Source: Kitasatospora sp. CB01950
GTDB taxonomy: Bacteria; Actinomycetota; Actinomycetes; Streptomycetales; Streptomycetaceae
Direction: 5' to 3'
Assembly (NCBI RefSeq): GCF_001905465.1
Contig: NZ_LISX01000010.1
Span: 62,001-126,000, forward strand
DNA: 64,000 bases
The translations under genes and the position numbers were made by a program. Below are positions 33,808 through 42,692 of the stretch, piece by piece. Within the stretch, counting starts at the first letter, position 1. Each line of letters starts with the position of its first letter. A model generated the notes under the pieces. That model did no database searches. It saw only the letters and a program-made list of their open reading frames with translations, and had not been told where the DNA came from.

Positions 33808-34515
33808 CTACTTCACGTTCGGGACGGTCCAGTCGACCGCCTTCTGCCCGAAACCCTCCAGCGCGGCGTTGATCTGCGAGAACGGCTTCGTCCCGAGGAA
33901 GGTCTTCTGCGACAGCGGCGACGGGTGCCCGCTCTGCACCACCACGTGCTTCTCGGTGTCGATCAGCGAGAGCTTCTTCTTCGCGTACCCGCCCCACAGC
34001 ACGAAGACGCACGGCTCCTCGCGGGCACTGACCGCGCGGATCACCGCGTCGGTGAACTTCTCCCAGCCCTGGTTCTTGTGCGAGTTGGCCTCGTGCGCCC
34101 GCACCGTGAGCACCGCGTTGAGCAGCAGCACGCCCTGCTCGGCCCACGGCATCAGGTAGCCGTTGTCCGGCACCGGCAGGCCGAGGTCGGTGTTCAGCTC
34201 CTTGTAGATGTTGCGCAGCGACGGCGGGGTCTTCACGCCCGGCAGCACGGAGAAGCTCATGCCGTGCGCCTGCCCGTTGTCGTGGTACGGGTCCTGGCCG
34301 AGCAGCAGCACCTTGACGTCCTGGTACGCCGTCGCGGCCAGCGCCGAGAACTCCTGCCCGGCGGGCGGGAACACCTCGTGCTCGGCCCGCTCCGCCGCCA
34401 GGAACTCCGACAGCTGCGCGAAGTACGGCTTGCCGGTCTCCTCGGCGAGCACCGCACGCCAGGACTCCGGCAGCTCCAGCGCGCCGCCCACGGACGTCTC
34501 GGCCAGCTCCGTCAC
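33808..34515 (-). CDS. ung: Uracil-DNA glycosylase (family 1)
   Basis: A 235-residue DNA repair enzyme that removes uracil from DNA. The water-activating loop GQDPYH is at 73-78 with D75, and the minor-groove HPSPLS loop at 197-202. GMSFSVLPGVKTPPSLRNIYKE and the LLNAVLTVRAHEANSH motif are also typical. GTG at 34515 has GGGAGG six bases upstream. The gene stands alone on the minus strand; the LtrA gene upstream ends 77 bases away. Confidence 0.96.
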   Translation of the reverse strand: MTELAETSVGGALELPESWRAVLAEETGKPYFAQLSEFLAAERAEHEVFPPAGQEFSALAATAYQDVKVLLLGQDPYHDNGQAHGMSFSVLPGVKTPPSLRNIYKELNTDLGLPVPDNGYLMPWAEQGVLLLNAVLTVRAHEANSHKNQGWEKFTDAVIRAVSAREEPCVFVLWGGYAKKKLSLIDTEKHVVVQSGHPSPLSQKTFLGTKPFSQINAALEGFGQKAVDWTVPNVK

Positions 34516-34592
34516 GTTGTACCTCCCACCGGCCGCGCCGCACGGCGACCGCTCGATCGTCCGGGCCCGTGGCGGACCCGCTGCGAAGAACG

Positions 34593-35717
34593 CTACACAG
34601 TCGCGCCGACAGCCTGCGCCGCCCGCCGCACCCGCAGCTCCTCCCAGCAGCTCAGCCCGACCAGCACGGCCGCCAGCAGCCCCAGCACGGCCAGCGCGGG
34701 CAGCCGGTGCAGCGGGGTGAGCAGCAGCAGCGCCAGCAGCGCGGTCACCAGCAGGCCGGCGGCGCTGCGGGTCGGCGAGAGCCTCCGGAACATCATCCAG
34801 CGGGTGTAGTTGAAGCTCAGCAGGTACAGCGCGCTGCCGCCGTACAGCAGCCCGAGCGCCCCGCCGCCGAGCGCCGCCCCCGGCCGGGCCACCGTCTCGC
34901 CGAAGCCCACCGCGACGGTGATCACCCCGGCGATCAGCGCCAGGTGCCCGTACGAGAACACCCGGCGCAGCACGTCGCGGCGCGAGCTCGCGGTCTCCAG
35001 GACGTGCCGCATCGCGTCGGCGGCGTACCCGAAGTACTGCCACCACAGCGCGCAGGAGATCACGAACGCCAAGGCCACCGAGACCAGTTGGCCCGGGTGC
35101 AGCGGCGAGCCCGCCACCGGGGCGCCGATGCCGACGATGGACTCGCCGAGCGCGACCAGCAGGAACAGGCCGAAGCGCTCCGGCAGGTGGCCCGGGTGGT
35201 ACTCGACCTTCGCCAGCCGCCGGCGGAACACCAGCGGCGCGGAGAGGTCCGCCGTCGCGGCCACCGCCCACAGCAACTCCCGTGCGGGGGACGGCAGCAG
35301 GCCACCGACCACCAGCAGCGGGCCGCTGAAGAACGCGCCCACCCCGTACGGGCCGAGCCAGATCCGCCGGACCCGCCGCGCCAGCAGTCCGACCAGCACC
35401 AGCCGGGCCGCCCAGTACGCGCCGCCGAACAGCACGCCGCGATCGCCGAACGCCCCCGGCAGGGCGAGCGCCAGGAACAGCCCGGCCAGACCGACGGCGA
35501 AGATCCCGACCCGGTCGCGCGGGTTGTCCACGTCCCGGACGTTGGCCTGCACCGTGGTGCCCACCCAGCACCAGTACACCGGCACGAACGCCACCAGGGC
35601 CCGCCCGCAGCCTGCCCAGTCGTGGTGGTGGCGCAGCAGCGCCGACACCTGCGTCACTGCGAACACGAACACCAGGTCGAAGTACAGCTCCGCCCAGGTG
35701 ACGCGCTTCTCCCCCAT
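34593..35717 (-). CDS. Low temperature requirement protein A (LtrA) family membrane protein, second paralogue
   Basis: A 374-residue membrane protein with about ten to twelve helices. It carries VTWAELYFDLVFVFAVTQVS near the N-terminus and HLPERFGLFLLVALGESIVGIG in the centre, the two LtrA hallmarks. It differs clearly from the paralogue at 3532-4707 and has no pentapeptide partner. Two in-frame ATG-GGG-GAG codons sit behind GGGGGAG, giving a firm start at 35717. The function of the family is unknown. Confidence 0.87.
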   Translation of the reverse strand: MGEKRVTWAELYFDLVFVFAVTQVSALLRHHHDWAGCGRALVAFVPVYWCWVGTTVQANVRDVDNPRDRVGIFAVGLAGLFLALALPGAFGDRGVLFGGAYWAARLVLVGLLARRVRRIWLGPYGVGAFFSGPLLVVGGLLPSPARELLWAVAATADLSAPLVFRRRLAKVEYHPGHLPERFGLFLLVALGESIVGIGAPVAGSPLHPGQLVSVALAFVISCALWWQYFGYAADAMRHVLETASSRRDVLRRVFSYGHLALIAGVITVAVGFGETVARPGAALGGGALGLLYGGSALYLLSFNYTRWMMFRRLSPTRSAAGLLVTALLALLLLTPLHRLPALAVLGLLAAVLVGLSCWEELRVRRAAQAVGATV

Positions 35718-35802
35718 CCGAACTCCCCCGTACCACAGGCCACTTGACACCACCTCCCCGGGGGCGACCGGCACAGGGTACCCGGACCGTGATCCCCTCC
35801 CC

Positions 35803-35833
35803 CTGACGGACCGTCCGTTCGTACCGCTATCTT
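35803..35833 (+). promoter_or_regulatory. Possible promoter of the ESX-like operon
   Basis: A CTGACG hexamer and a TATCTT hexamer are 19 bases apart, about 70 bases before the first gene of the group. Match to consensus is modest. Confidence 0.3.
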
Positions 35834-35900
35834 GAACGCGGCCAATGCCATCGGCGGGCCACCACGGGGGTGGGTCCGCCAAGGGGGAGGGGGATCGGTG

Positions 35901-36440
35901 ATGAGTGACGTCTCCGGCAACGGATGGTCGGGGTTGGTCTACAACGCGGTGTCGGCCGCGACGGCCGTACAGACGCAGGCCATGGTCGCCGCCTCGCAGG
36001 CGCGGGCCATCGCCGGCCAGGTCGGCGGCAGTGCGGTCCAGGTCGAGGTGGAGAACCTGCAGACCTTCAAGAACAAGGTCGACCAGATCCTGCGCGAACT
36101 CGACGGCTCCCCCGCGAGCCACGGCGAGGTGTCCCAGCAGCAGTTGACGGCCGGCCAGCTCGGCCGGGACTTCGGGCAGGCCGGCGACCTGATGACCGCG
36201 TACAACACCGTGCACGGCAACCTGGAGCAGCTGTCGCAGACCCTCGCCGCCCAGATCGCGGCGATGAGCGCCGGCATCGGCAGGGCCGCCGGCACCTACA
36301 GCAGCGCGGACGCCGAGCAGGAGGCCCGGTTCTCGTCGATGGCCGGGGCCCGCTCGCAGCTCCCGGCCGCCGACCCGCGGGCCGCCTACCCGGTCCGCCC
36401 GCAGGCCCCGGCCACCGGCACCCAGCAAGGCGCGTACTGA
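35901..36440 (+). CDS. ESX-associated helical protein (unrecognised family)
   Basis: A 179-residue protein, largely helical, with no signal peptide. It starts MSDVSGNGWSGLVYNAVSAA, where WSG fits a W-x-G motif, and continues with long Ala/Gln-rich helices (about 15-55, 60-75, 90-130) that could form a helical hairpin. The last 40 residues are a disordered Pro/Ala tail. I do not recognise a named family. Its place 38 bases before a WXG100-type gene and near a mycosin suggests that it is the partner or a regulator of the ESX-like substrate. ATG at 35901 is preferred over the overlapping GTG at 35898, with GGGGGAGGGGG upstream. Confidence 0.65.
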   Translation: MSDVSGNGWSGLVYNAVSAATAVQTQAMVAASQARAIAGQVGGSAVQVEVENLQTFKNKVDQILRELDGSPASHGEVSQQQLTAGQLGRDFGQAGDLMTAYNTVHGNLEQLSQTLAAQIAAMSAGIGRAAGTYSSADAEQEARFSSMAGARSQLPAADPRAAYPVRPQAPATGTQQGAY

Positions 36441-36478
36441 CGAGGTCTCCGGCGACGGAGAAACGGGGGAGATCAGAG

Positions 36479-38089
36479 ATGACCGAGAGGCGCTTCGTCC
36501 GGGCTGTCCGCGACGGCGGTGAGATCGACGGTGCCAGCCACCAGGAACTGCTGAACATGGTCCAGCACACGGACCCGCTCGCCGTCATGCAGGTGAGCCA
36601 GCGACTGCTGCAGGCCGCCGACAAGATGGACGAGATCAGCAACGAGCTGCACGCGCACATGAGCGGCCTCGACTGGGAGGGCGGCGCGGCCGAGAGCTTC
36701 AAGACCTGGGGCGGCAAGGTCTCCGCGTCCACCATGGACCTGGCCTCGTACTCGCGGAACGCCGGCACGTACATGGCGTCCGCCGGCGAGACGCTCGCCG
36801 CCGTCAAGGCGGGCATGCCGGCCGTGCCGCACGCCGACATGGAGACCGTCGGCCGCTACGACGGCCAGCCCAACGGCGCCGTCAGCACGGGCGGCGCGAT
36901 CCTCGGCGGCATGATCCCGGGCGTCGGCGGTGCGATCGGCAGCTGGGGCGCGAACAAGATCGCCGACATGGTCGACTCGGACTGGGTCACCAAGGACGAG
37001 GCGCAGGCGGCGCAGCGGCGGGTCGAGCAGGCGCACACCGAGGCGATTCAGCAGATGACGAAGCTGACGCAGGCGTACGAGCAGTCGACCACGCGGCTCA
37101 ACTCGGTGCCGCCGCCGATGTTCCCGCCGCTGCCTGGGGACGGCGGTCTCCGACACGAGGGCTTGACGGACGTCCCGGTCGACGGCGGTGGCGGCAGCGG
37201 CCGGAACCCCGGTGGCGGCAGCACCATGCCGTACCCACCCAAGGTGGCCCCGCCGCCGTCTCCGAGGCCGCAGCCGGTGCCGACTCCGGGCCCGACGCCG
37301 AACCCGTACCCGGGGCCGACGCCTCCGCAGCCGTATCCGGTGCCCACGCCGGGACCGACGCCGAATCCGTTCCCGGGGCCGACGCATCCCGGCCCGGTCC
37401 AGGACCCGGGCACTCGCATCGACCACACGCCGACGCAGTCGCCGCCGGCTCCCGACCCGAGGATCCCGGGCACCGGGCCGGGCACCGGTGGCGGTGGTAC
37501 CCCCGGGGGCAGTTGGGGCGACACGACCGGCGGTCCCGGCGGCGGCACGCGCGGTGGTGGTGGCTCGACCGGCCCGATCGGCGGAGGGCCGATCGGCGGC
37601 GGAATGGGCAGCACCGGCGGCACCACCGGCACCGGTCGGACCGGCGGCGGCAGCGCGCCGGGAGCCGGCGGCACCGGCGCGGGCACCCGTCCCGGCGGTA
37701 CCGGCGCGGCGACCACCGGCACGGGCCAGGCGGGCCGCGCGGGCGCGTCCGGCATGGGTGGCGGTGCCATGGGCGGCGGCGGTGCCCATGGCGGCGCGGC
37801 CGGCGGCGGCGCGCGCGGCAGCGGACTGGTCGGCCGGGCCGGCGGCACCATCGGCGGACAGCGCGGGCCGGGTTCGGGTGCCCGCGAGGCCACGCCGGGC
37901 GGCACCGGACTGCGCGGCCGGGCCGAGCGCGGCGCGGACGGCCGGACCGGGCAGGGCTCGTTCGGCGGTGGCCACGGCGGTGCAAGCCGCAAGGGCAAGC
38001 CGCAGGGCAAGCGCCCCGACTACCTGACCGAGGACGAGGACACCTGGACGTCAGGTATGGGCCCGGTCAACCCGGGTGTGATCGAGTAA
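36479..38089 (+). CDS. WXG100-type protein with long Pro/Gly-rich tail
   Basis: A 536-residue protein. Residues 20-125 form a WXG100-like helical hairpin with W66-E67-G68 in the turn (SGLDWEGGAAESF). A Gly-rich hydrophobic patch (about 140-165) and a second helix (about 175-205) follow. From about 210 to 510 the protein is low-complexity: first Pro-rich with PTPGPTPNP repeats, then Gly/Thr/Ala-rich. The end, DYLTEDEDTW followed by NPGVIE, is a compact acidic motif that I have seen in streptomycete WXG proteins. It is probably exported by a type VII (ESX-like) system, but no EccC ATPase is in the window. A strong terminator follows. Confidence 0.8.
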   Translation: MTERRFVRAVRDGGEIDGASHQELLNMVQHTDPLAVMQVSQRLLQAADKMDEISNELHAHMSGLDWEGGAAESFKTWGGKVSASTMDLASYSRNAGTYMASAGETLAAVKAGMPAVPHADMETVGRYDGQPNGAVSTGGAILGGMIPGVGGAIGSWGANKIADMVDSDWVTKDEAQAAQRRVEQAHTEAIQQMTKLTQAYEQSTTRLNSVPPPMFPPLPGDGGLRHEGLTDVPVDGGGGSGRNPGGGSTMPYPPKVAPPPSPRPQPVPTPGPTPNPYPGPTPPQPYPVPTPGPTPNPFPGPTHPGPVQDPGTRIDHTPTQSPPAPDPRIPGTGPGTGGGGTPGGSWGDTTGGPGGGTRGGGGSTGPIGGGPIGGGMGSTGGTTGTGRTGGGSAPGAGGTGAGTRPGGTGAATTGTGQAGRAGASGMGGGAMGGGGAHGGAAGGGARGSGLVGRAGGTIGGQRGPGSGAREATPGGTGLRGRAERGADGRTGQGSFGGGHGGASRKGKPQGKRPDYLTEDEDTWTSGMGPVNPGVIE

Positions 38090-38100
38090 GGGCTGCACTC

Positions 38101-38143
38101 GCTGCCCGGCCGCAGGGGAATACCGCTCCTGCGGCCGGGCAGC
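38101..38143 (+). terminator. Terminator between WXG100-type gene and mycosin gene
   Basis: A 16-bp perfect stem, GCTGCCCGGCCGCAGG with its complement, 11 bases after the stop. The mycosin start is only 58 bases further on, so this may act as an attenuator. Confidence 0.85.
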
Positions 38144-38201
38144 ATCGTGCGGTCGGGGGCAAGTCACTCGCCGAACACGTCGGCGTGCGAAGGAGTTTGT
38201 G

Positions 38202-39644
38202 ATGCGGCGAACGGGCATGGCAGGGCGGGGGCTGCGGCTCGCCGCAGCGGCGGCGGTCGCCGGTGTCCTGTGTGGGTGGTCGACGGGGCCCGCGCTCGCG
38301 GCCGACTCGATCCGCGCGAAGGAGTGGCACCTGGAGGCGATGCACGCCGAGGAGATGTGGCGGACCAGCACAGGTGCAGGGATCACCGTGGCCGTGGTCG
38401 ACTCCGGGGTGAAGGGCGATGCGCCTGACCTGGTCGGGCAGTTGGTGCCCGGGACGGATCTCAGCACTCTGCCCGGAGGGGTGCTCTCCGACCAGGAAGG
38501 CCACGGAACTGCCATGGCGAGCACCATCGCCGGTTCGGGGAAGGGTCTGAACGGCAACGGGGCGTACGGTCTCGCGCCCGGCGCGAAGATCCTCCCGATC
38601 AAGGTCGACGGCCAGGGCGGTGGGGGCCGCGACAGCACGGTCGCCGATCAGATCGCCCGAGGAATCACCTACGCCGTCGATCACAACGCGAAGATCGTCA
38701 ACGTGTCGATGGGCCAGGCCGTGACCTCGCTGCAGTCCGCCGATGTCAGCAAGCTCAAGGCCGCAGTGGATCACGCCGTGTCCCGAGGCGTTCTGGTGTT
38801 CGCCGCAGTCGGCAACACCGGCGACACCGACAATCGCCTGGAGTATCCCGCCGGGCTGAGCGACGTGGTCGGCGTGGCTGCCACCGACCAGAACGGGAAG
38901 GTCACGGCGGAGTCGGAGCACGGTCCGCAGGTGACGCTCGCCGCGCCGGGCATGGACATCTACGGCGCGTGCACCGGCCCGTCCGGCTACTGCAGCGGTC
39001 ACGGCACCTCCGGCGCCACCGCCCTGGTCTCCGCCTCCGCCGCGCTGATCTGGTCCGTGCACCCCGACTGGACGGCCAACCAGGTGCTCCGCGTGCTGAT
39101 CAACACCGCCAGCAACCCGAAGGAACGCAGCGACTACCTCGGCTACGGCACCGTCCGGCCGCGCGTCGCGCTGACCGAACCCGGCGACCCGGGTGCGCCC
39201 AATGTCAGCCCGCTGCCCGCCGCGGCCGGGTCCTCGCCCGCGCCCGAGAATTCCGGCAAGACCGGCGGTGCGGCGCAGCCCAGCGGCTCCGCGAGTGCGC
39301 CGGCCGACTCCGCGCCGGGCCGGGGCGGGGCGGGGTCGCAGCCGTCCGCGAGTGCCGACGGCTCCTCGAAGTCGAACACCGTGCCGCTGCTGATCGGCGG
39401 CGGGGCGGCCGTCGTGGTGCTGCTGATCGTCGTGGTGATCATCGCCCGGCGGAACCGCCGGCCCGCCGCCGTGCCGGTGCCGCCGCAGGTGCCGCCGCAG
39501 GGGCCGTTCCCGGGCCAGGCACCCCCGCCGCCCTACGGTCAGGCTCCGCAGCCGCCCTACGGCCAGCCGCAGCAACCACCCTACGGTCAGCCTCCGTTCG
39601 GCCAGCAGCCCCCGTCCAACGGCGGCAACCCCTACGCGAACTGA
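38202..39644 (+). CDS. mycP: Type VII secretion-associated serine protease mycosin
   Basis: A 480-residue membrane-anchored subtilase (S8). A signal peptide (1-34, ending ALA) is followed by the protease domain with D67 in VVDSGV, H101 in GHGTAMAS, N205 in VGNTG and S270 in GHGTSGATALVS. A Ser/Ala/Pro linker leads to one C-terminal helix (about 396-418), then RRNRR and a cytosolic tail with repeated PPYGQ units. This is the layout of mycosins, which process or stabilise ESX systems. ATG at 38202 is six bases after AAGGAG; the adjacent GTG at 38199 is too close. The Gln/Pro-rich tail is longer than in mycobacterial forms. Confidence 0.92.
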   Translation: MRRTGMAGRGLRLAAAAAVAGVLCGWSTGPALAADSIRAKEWHLEAMHAEEMWRTSTGAGITVAVVDSGVKGDAPDLVGQLVPGTDLSTLPGGVLSDQEGHGTAMASTIAGSGKGLNGNGAYGLAPGAKILPIKVDGQGGGGRDSTVADQIARGITYAVDHNAKIVNVSMGQAVTSLQSADVSKLKAAVDHAVSRGVLVFAAVGNTGDTDNRLEYPAGLSDVVGVAATDQNGKVTAESEHGPQVTLAAPGMDIYGACTGPSGYCSGHGTSGATALVSASAALIWSVHPDWTANQVLRVLINTASNPKERSDYLGYGTVRPRVALTEPGDPGAPNVSPLPAAAGSSPAPENSGKTGGAAQPSGSASAPADSAPGRGGAGSQPSASADGSSKSNTVPLLIGGGAAVVVLLIVVVIIARRNRRPAAVPVPPQVPPQGPFPGQAPPPPYGQAPQPPYGQPQQPPYGQPPFGQQPPSNGGNPYAN

Positions 39645-39798
39645 GGCCGGGGCCACGGCCGCCCCTGTGGTCGGCCGGCGGGGCGCACTAGGCTGAGCTG
39701 CGTTGGGGCAGCCAGTGGCGCCCGGCCGGCCAGCGGTGTCCGGTCGGAGCGATGCACATTGATCGTTCGACCGTCGCAAGACCTAGGAGAGACCCACC

Positions 39799-40578
39799 GT
39801 GGCAGACCGCAAGCCCATCGAGACCTGGCTGACCGACATGGACGGAGTCCTCATCCACGAGGGCGTGCCGATCCCGGGGGCCGACGCTTTCATCAAGCGG
39901 CTGCGCGAGTCCGGCAAGCCGTTTCTGGTGCTCACCAACAACTCGATCTACACCCAGCGGGACCTGCACGCCCGGCTGTCCCGGATGGGCCTGGACGTGC
40001 CGGCCGAGCACATCTGGACGTCGGCGCTGGCGACCGCGAAGTTCCTGTCCGACCAGCGTCCGAACGGCACCGCGTACGTGATCGGCGAGGCGGGTCTGAC
40101 CACCGCGCTGCACGACGTCGGCTACGTGCTGACCGACACCGACCCGGACTTCGTGGTGCTGGGCGAGACCCGCACCTACTCGTTCGAGGCGATGACGAAG
40201 GCGGTGCGGCTGATCGACGCGGGCGCCCGGTTCATCGCCACCAATCCGGACGAGACCGGCCCGTCCGCCGAGGGCGCGCTGCCGGCGACGGGTGCGGTCG
40301 CGGCGCTGATCACCAAGGCGACCGGGGTGGAGCCGTACTTCGTCGGCAAGCCGAACCCGCTGATGATGCGGGCCGGTCTGAACGCGATCGGCGCGCACTC
40401 GGAGAACAGCGCGATGATCGGCGACCGGATGGACACCGACATCGTCTCCGGCATGGAGGCCGGCATGTCGACGTTCCTGGTGCTGACCGGCCTCACCCAG
40501 GCCGGCGACGTGGACCGCTTCCCGTACCGCCCGACCCAGGTGGTGGAATCCATCGCGGACCTGGTCGACCTGATCTGA
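39799..40578 (+). CDS. HAD-IIA family phosphatase (NagD-like)
   Basis: A 259-residue cytosolic phosphatase of the haloacid dehalogenase superfamily, subclass IIA. Nucleophile D13 and acid/base D15 are in WLTDMDGVL, motif II is LTNNS, the C2 cap spans about 80-180, motif III Lys is in GKPNP, and motif IV is MIGDRMDTD. NagD-like enzymes remove phosphate from nucleotides or sugars and clear damaged metabolites. The GTG at 39799 follows AGGAGAG. The gene is single and ends at a clear terminator. Confidence 0.93.
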   Translation: MADRKPIETWLTDMDGVLIHEGVPIPGADAFIKRLRESGKPFLVLTNNSIYTQRDLHARLSRMGLDVPAEHIWTSALATAKFLSDQRPNGTAYVIGEAGLTTALHDVGYVLTDTDPDFVVLGETRTYSFEAMTKAVRLIDAGARFIATNPDETGPSAEGALPATGAVAALITKATGVEPYFVGKPNPLMMRAGLNAIGAHSENSAMIGDRMDTDIVSGMEAGMSTFLVLTGLTQAGDVDRFPYRPTQVVESIADLVDLI

Positions 40579-40581
40579 TCA

Positions 40582-40623
40582 AGTCGGCCGCCCCGCCCGG
40601 GAGTTCGGGTGGGGCGGCCGACT
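40582..40623. terminator. Terminator after the NagD-like gene
   Basis: Arms AGTCGGCCGCCCC and GGGGCGGCCGACT form a 13-bp stem four bases after the stop. It also faces the convergent LysR gene. Confidence 0.88.
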
Positions 40624-40668
40624 GCGCGCACCGGCCGGACGCCCGGTCCCGGGCGTCCGCGAGGGGGT

Positions 40669-41607
40669 TCAGCCGAGGTCGCGGGCGTCGGTCTCCGGCA
40701 GCCAGTCGCGGCCGGGGCGGTACTCCAGCCAGCGGCGGTCGCGGCCGCGGTCGGCGAAGGCGCGCAGCAGGGCGGGCACGGCGGGGTGCGGGCGTTCGCG
40801 GTGCCAGACCAGCGACCAGGCGTACAGCGGGACGGGGTCGGCGAGCGGGCGGACCACCAGTCCGGGCGGGACGGCGAGCGGGAGTTCGGCGGGCAGCAGG
40901 GTGCAGCCGTCGGGGACGGCGCGGACGCGTTCCAGCAGGTGGGCCAGGCCGAGGTTGGCCTCGCCGGGGAGCAGCGGGACGTCGAAGCGTTCCGCGAACC
41001 GCGTCAGGAAGTCCAGCCGCGCGGGGTCGGCGGGCAGCACCAGGCGCAGCGCGGCGAGGTCGGCGGGTCGCAGGGTCGCGGCGCGGGCCAGCGGGTGGGC
41101 GGCGGGCAGCACCGCGTCGACGGGTTCGAGGCGGACCAGCCGGTGTGCCAACTGCCCGTCGGAGCCTGCGTGGTGGCGGCCGAATCCGGCGGCGCTCTCG
41201 CCGCGGGCGAGGGCTGCGGCCACCGTGTCGAGGTCCCGGGCCGGTCCGACTTCGACGGTCGACCCGGCCGTGGCGGCGAGGACTTCGCGCACGGTGCGGA
41301 GTGGCTCGAACAGGTGGCCCCAGACGTCCAGCCGGGCGGGTGCGGCGGGACGGCGGACGGCCGCGAGGACGGCCTGCCCGGCGGCGAGCGCATCCCGCGC
41401 CGGGGCCAGCAGGCGTTCGCCGGCCTCGGTGAGGCGGACGGCGGCGGGGCCGCGGTCGAGCAGCCGGACGCCGAGTCCGTCCTCCAGCCGGGCGACGCGC
41501 TTCGACAGCGCCTGCTGACTGATCGCCAACTGTCGGGCGGCGCGTCCGAAATGCTGCTGGTCGGCGACCGCGACGAAGGCGCGCAGTTGTCCGAGGTCCG
41601 GGTCCAT
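40669..41607 (-). CDS. LysR-family transcriptional regulator
   Basis: A 312-residue regulator. The winged helix-turn-helix fills residues 1-60 (LGQLRAFVAVADQQHFGRAARQLAISQQALSKRVARLE), then a linker helix and the effector domain (about 90-290). In LysR fashion it is divergent from the gene it probably controls, the quinone-reductase-like enzyme, with 141 bases between starts. TTG-rich half sites for binding are not obvious by eye. ATG at 41607 is used because the DNA-binding domain starts at once. Confidence 0.93.
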   Translation of the reverse strand: MDPDLGQLRAFVAVADQQHFGRAARQLAISQQALSKRVARLEDGLGVRLLDRGPAAVRLTEAGERLLAPARDALAAGQAVLAAVRRPAAPARLDVWGHLFEPLRTVREVLAATAGSTVEVGPARDLDTVAAALARGESAAGFGRHHAGSDGQLAHRLVRLEPVDAVLPAAHPLARAATLRPADLAALRLVLPADPARLDFLTRFAERFDVPLLPGEANLGLAHLLERVRAVPDGCTLLPAELPLAVPPGLVVRPLADPVPLYAWSLVWHRERPHPAVPALLRAFADRGRDRRWLEYRPGRDWLPETDARDLG

Positions 41608-41748
41608 GCGGCCATCATCGCCGACAACCGCCGGTTGTCGTCGGGGCGTTCGGGTTGTTGGACCGGGCCGCGGCGCCCGCCGTGTACTGGACGTGTTCCC
41701 GCCGGGCCCGCCCGTGAGCGGCCCGCCCCACACGTCGAAGGACATCCC

Positions 41749-42660
41749 ATGAAGGCCCTGATTCCCGCCGCCGGCACGGTCGAGTTCGCCGAGGTGCCGC
41801 AGCCCGAGCCGCGCCCGGACGAGGTGCTGGTGAAGGTCGACGCGTTCTCGGTGAACCGCGGCGAGACCTTCCTGCTGGAGGCCCCGCCACTGGGCTGGCG
41901 ACCCGGCAAGGACGTCGCGGGCCTGGTCGTGCAGGCCGCCGGCGACGGCAGTGGGCCGGCCGTCGGGCAGCGGGTGGTGGCCCACCCGCCGGGCGCGGGC
42001 TGGGCCGAGTACGCGGCGGTGCGCACCGACGCCCTCGCGGTGCTGCCGGAACGGCTGGACACCCGCACCGCCGCCGCCCTCCCGCTGGCGGGGCTGACCG
42101 CGCTGCGCCTGCTGCGCGCCGCGGGGGCCGTCGCGGGCCGCCGGCTGCTGCTGACCGGCGCGTCCGGCGGCGTCGGCCACTACCTGACGGAGCTCGCGGC
42201 GGCCGCCGGCGCGGAGCTGACGGCCGTCACCGCGAGCCCCGAACGCGGAGCTCGGCTGCGGGAGTTGGGCGCGGCCGAGGTGGTGCACACGCTCTCCGAC
42301 GCGCGCGGGCCGTTCGACCTGGTGCTGGAGTCCACCGGCGGCGCGGCGCTGCCGCAGGCGCTGGCACTGCTGGCCCCGCGCGGCCGGCTGCTCTGGTTCG
42401 GGCAGGCCTCCCGGGAGCCGGTCCGGCTGGACTTCTTCGCCCTGCTGTCCGGCCCGACGTCCGCCACGATCGAGCACTTCTCGTACGCCGACGTGGACCA
42501 CCCGGACGGCCCGGACCTGCGGACCCTGGTCCGGCTGACCGCCGAGGGCCGGCTGCACCCGGAACTCGGCCTGGTCGACGACTGGCACCGCACCGCCGAC
42601 GCGATCGCCGCACTGCGCGGCCGCCGGGTCCGCGGCAACACCGTCCTCACCCTCGGCTGA
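41749..42660 (+). CDS. Zinc-free quinone-oxidoreductase-like (MDR) enzyme
   Basis: A 303-residue member of the medium-chain dehydrogenase/reductase superfamily. The N-terminal GroES-like domain starts MKALIPAAGTVEFAEVPQPEP and holds VNRGE, and no catalytic zinc Cys is seen. The NADPH-binding Rossmann domain has LTGASGGVGHYL near 135. This fits quinone oxidoreductases and related enoyl or zeta-crystallin-type reductases. It is controlled, probably, by the divergent LysR protein, and is followed after 32 bases by a SnoaL-like gene, likely on the same message. Confidence 0.9.
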   Translation: MKALIPAAGTVEFAEVPQPEPRPDEVLVKVDAFSVNRGETFLLEAPPLGWRPGKDVAGLVVQAAGDGSGPAVGQRVVAHPPGAGWAEYAAVRTDALAVLPERLDTRTAAALPLAGLTALRLLRAAGAVAGRRLLLTGASGGVGHYLTELAAAAGAELTAVTASPERGARLRELGAAEVVHTLSDARGPFDLVLESTGGAALPQALALLAPRGRLLWFGQASREPVRLDFFALLSGPTSATIEHFSYADVDHPDGPDLRTLVRLTAEGRLHPELGLVDDWHRTADAIAALRGRRVRGNTVLTLG

Positions 42661-42692
42661 CCCCTCGCCCGCCCCCTCGAAGGAGCACCCCC

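Noticed and set aside
35924..36478. Upstream extension of the WXG100-type gene frame
   Set aside because: It overlaps the helical protein gene at 35901-36440 in another frame and is Arg/Gly-rich; ATG 36479 has a good ribosome binding site and starts the conserved domain.
37048..38010. Pro-rich frames on the minus strand opposite the WXG100-type tail
   Set aside because: They are the complement of the Gly/Pro low-complexity tail and carry no start signal or family motif.
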